A stretch of 64,000 nucleotides of DNA from the NCBI GenBank assembly GCA_024400115.1, contig JAKSNF010000001.1, positions 1-64,000 of the forward strand, read 5' to 3'. A program made the translations under genes and the position numbers. Shown piece by piece: positions 62,227 to 64,000 of the stretch. The DNA comes from Paludibacteraceae bacterium. GTDB taxonomy: Bacteria; Bacteroidota; Bacteroidia; Bacteroidales; Paludibacteraceae. The notes under the pieces are model-generated. The model saw only the letters and a program-made list of their open reading frames with translations. It made no database searches and was not told where the DNA came from. Positions within the stretch are counted from its first letter, which is position 1; every line of letters starts with the position of its first letter.

Positions 62227-62465
62227 GTCAACTAATGTCTGCGGTACAAAATGTGCAATCGGTTGCACAAAGTTTTGATAAAGCATGGAATGATGTGAGT
62301 GGGATATGGGATGATAGTGTGGCTCAAACTTTTCATAGTACATATATTTCGCCTTTATCGTCCGAAATGGGATTGTACATCTCACGTGCTAATGCCAATG
62401 CCAGAGACATAGAACAATATCAAAGCGAGGTGCAAGAGTTAGCACAGCAATTAGATAGGATATAA
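62223..62465 (+). CDS. WXG100-like small helical protein 2
   Basis: 80 residues. Helix (about 5-26), turn DVSGIWDDSVAQTF with Trp 29 followed by Asp-Asp (W-x-D again), second helix (about 50-78). No signal peptide. The short first helix places the Trp earlier than in ESAT-6. Likely a heterodimer partner of the 91-residue protein, as EsxA/EsxB-type pairs are. It ends in QELAQQLDRI, with no YxxxD/E signal. Confidence 0.72.
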   Translation: MSQLMSAVQNVQSVAQSFDKAWNDVSGIWDDSVAQTFHSTYISPLSSEMGLYISRANANARDIEQYQSEVQELAQQLDRI

Positions 62466-62484
62466 ATAATAAATAAGCACTAAT

Positions 62485-63372
62485 ATGAAAGAATTTTTCA
62501 GTCAATTTATGTTTACTTTACGGATGGCAGGATGCTTTGTTTTGCTAATTGTATGCGCTGCGGCCATCCAGAATTTTTCTCCAGAAGTGGTAGAATATCT
62601 TTATGGAGATGATGTAGAGAAAGGTGGAATGGGGTTAGAAATATTTGCCATCCCTTCTATATTGGCCTTGATATTGGGTTTTATGACTAAATTAGGAACC
62701 AATAAATATTCCATCTTGGTTTTTGGATTAGCAATGCCTATTGTGTTTATTATATCTATCTGGCTTTGGGAATTATTAGGTCTTGCATTGTTGGCTATTT
62801 GTTTTTTATTCGCTATATTAGGATATATGAATGAAGTAGAAGCGGCCTATTATTCAGATAATGTGGTGTTGCGAGGTTGGCCAATAGTTATTGCGATACT
62901 TTATCTTATTATGCGTATTGCTGGTGCAAACATATTGGGAGGGCATGTTGGTGTGTTGGATTTGGCTTTTATGGTTGTGTTTATTGCGTTGACTTTGATT
63001 TTTGAGTGGATAACCAATGAGAAAGATGATGAGGTTAGTACAGTTTTCTTAGGATTAGTGTTAGTGGTTACTTGCTTCGTCTGTATTCAAATTTTCTCGG
63101 ATAGAAACTTTATGCCCAGACCAAGTCGTCAAACTGCGGCGCAAATAATGGAACAAAACGCAGAATCGTATGTATGTACAGCTAAGAGTTTGAATGTACG
63201 AACTAGTCCGTCAGCCAATGGATATGTATTAGGAAAACTAAATAAAGGTGATGTGATTAAAGTCTATTCAATAGATGACGATTTTGCAGAGATTAGTTAC
63301 CAAGGTACTAAGTGCTATGTTAGTTCTAAGTACATTCAAAAAACCAATAATCCGACGAATCCCATTGAATAG
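62485..63372 (+). CDS. Polytopic membrane protein with C-terminal bacterial SH3 domain
   Basis: 295 residues. About seven hydrophobic helices (about 13-29, 52-69, 77-92, 95-114, 131-148, 158-174, 185-204), a linker rich in Pro/Arg/Gln (205-228), then an SH3_3-type domain (229-286; CTAKSLNVRTSPSANGYVLG, KLNKGDVIKVYSIDDDFAEI). Bacterial SH3 domains commonly bind cell wall or peptide. With seven helices and a cytosolic N-terminus the SH3 domain would face the periplasm. It could be the membrane channel or a wall-contacting component of the system. Last gene of the operon. Confidence 0.78.
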   Translation: MKEFFSQFMFTLRMAGCFVLLIVCAAAIQNFSPEVVEYLYGDDVEKGGMGLEIFAIPSILALILGFMTKLGTNKYSILVFGLAMPIVFIISIWLWELLGLALLAICFLFAILGYMNEVEAAYYSDNVVLRGWPIVIAILYLIMRIAGANILGGHVGVLDLAFMVVFIALTLIFEWITNEKDDEVSTVFLGLVLVVTCFVCIQIFSDRNFMPRPSRQTAAQIMEQNAESYVCTAKSLNVRTSPSANGYVLGKLNKGDVIKVYSIDDDFAEISYQGTKCYVSSKYIQKTNNPTNPIE

Positions 63373-63870
63373 AATACAATAGTAGGTATTCATTTTATTT
63401 CTGTCCGCGAAAATTCATGGCAAAATTGTAACCTGCTGAATTATAGAACTATAATTACGTGGCAATAGTATAGGGAATTCGGGAAAAGTCGGGAATTTCC
63501 CGAAAGTTCCCGGAAATTCCCGCCTATATGTTTCGTTCTTTTAGCCCGGCATTTTATGCCGCACTTGATTATAGTGTTCTTTCGCAAAGATTCGCAATCT
63601 TTGCTTCCCCCTTTAGGGGGTTAGGGGGCTTCCAAAGTCCCAACATTGTCCCAACATAGTCCCAACATTGTCCCAACTTTTAAGACCTATGCATGGTACT
63701 TGTCAGCAATATCAATGTAATAATTGTATCGGTAGTAGAACGATAGTACACTATACTGTCCCCATAGGGTGGTTGTACTATCTTCTCCGCGTTATTACCG
63801 CGTTATTACCGCGTCCGTCAAGACCCTTGCAAGACCCTCGGGTGACCCTCGGCCAAGTCTCGCTCAAATA
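63373..63870. other. Repeat-rich spacer after the type VII-like operon
   Basis: No gene seen. It contains interleaved palindromes around 63478-63522 (CGGGAATTTCCCG, TTCCCGGAAATTCCCG), a hairpin-like cccggcattttatgccg (63544-63560), four 11-nt units of gtcccaacatt type (63639-63679) and accgcgttattaccgcg iterations (63789-63811) that resemble text near 38300-38340. Confidence 0.6.
63639..63679. repeat. 11-nt tandem repeat, GTCCCAACATT
   Basis: Four units (gtcccaacatt, gtcccaacata, gtcccaacatt, gtcccaac) with an 11-nt period, unlike the heptamer arrays. Confidence 0.85.
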
Positions 63871-63999
63871 ATGGCAGAGAGGGCAATTGCGCAGCAGAAA
63901 GAGGCAGACCGACGATTGGCAGAGGAGCACGACAAACTAGCGAACACGCCGGAGGCTTTAGCCGCTCGCGACCGAGTTTTAGCCAAATTTTGTAAATAA
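63871..63999 (+). CDS. Short charged ORF at the window end
   Basis: 42 residues from the ATG at 63871 (MAERAIAQQKEADRRLAEEH, DKLANTPEALAARDRVLAK), strongly helical and charged, ending FCK with a stop at 63997-63999. A longer reading from 63769 is possible, but its first 34 residues come from repeat DNA. No family recognised and no clear promoter. Confidence 0.35.
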   Translation: MAERAIAQQKEADRRLAEEHDKLANTPEALAARDRVLAKFCK

Positions 64000-64000
64000 A

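Noticed and set aside
57443-63372. Phage or conjugative DNA-transfer module
   Set aside because: An FtsK-like ATPase could suit this, but no relaxase, integrase, capsid, tail or Tra/Mob gene is present, while two WXG100-like proteins are.

Overview
The window looks like chromosomal DNA of a Bacteroidales bacterium (phylum Bacteroidota), probably an uncultured host-associated lineage; the family cannot be fixed from this stretch. The evidence is the Bacteroidota promoter form (TTTG, about 20 nt, TAnnTTTG) before many genes, a short 286-residue RpoD, a PF14121-type porin, a GH57/GT4/GH133 glycogen cluster, a probable serine palmitoyltransferase with an SDR, BspA-like leucine-rich-repeat proteins and an OPT transporter.

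Layout. 1-0.76 kb is non-coding and ends in a promoter repeat. 0.76-3.3 kb: DUF5686 outer-membrane protein. 3.3-6.0 kb (minus): rpmH, rbfA, LolC/E-type permease, xerD, divergent from recO. 6.8-10.8 kb (minus): metallophosphoesterase, DUF3127, pgk, DUF6242 lipoprotein. 10.9-15.2 kb: 5-formyl-THF cyclo-ligase, an unknown conserved protein, prenyl synthase, ddl, rpoD and tRNA-Arg. 15.3-19.9 kb (minus): trxA, clpC, porin. 19.9-25.4 kb (minus): GH57, GT4, GH133, manC. 25.6-26.9 kb (minus): S1/P1 nuclease, a 44-residue ORF and an unknown ORF. 27.1-31.0 kb (plus): mdh, probable serine palmitoyltransferase, SDR, LD-carboxypeptidase. 31.0-37.6 kb: CPBP protease, two divergent rubrerythrins, CoA-transferase, class II aldolase, OPT transporter. 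37.6-43.3 kb is an accessory region with decayed coding sequence, palindromes, two BspA-like LRR genes and a deleted BRO/DinD-type pseudogene. 43.3-57.3 kb (plus): DUF47, Pi transporter, phosphoethanolamine transferase, ileS, lipoprotein, AsmA-like protein, M3 peptidase, beta-barrel protein, thiM. 57.4-63.4 kb (plus): a six-gene AT-rich operon resembling a type VII (ESX/Ess) secretion module. The last 0.6 kb is repeat-rich.

Two things stand out. First, the 57.4-63.4 kb operon has a soluble FtsK/SpoIIIE-type ATPase, a separate two-pass coiled-coil membrane protein, two small helical WXG100-like proteins (W-x-D instead of W-x-G), a helical protein between them, and a polytopic membrane protein with an external SH3 domain. 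This would be a type VII-like export machine, or a derivative of one, in a diderm Bacteroidota cell. Second, the backbone is littered with tandem arrays whose unit is almost always exactly 7 nt although the unit sequence differs between families (GCGACAG, ACTCTAA, ACAATCC, ACACAAG, AGGATGA, TCCTTTG). Many lie in frame inside housekeeping genes, where they encode 7-residue-period linkers, and several supply the start or stop codons of neighbouring genes. A near-identical extended promoter with a conserved 20-nt spacer, and a 136-bp promoter-bearing inverted repeat, are further dispersed elements.
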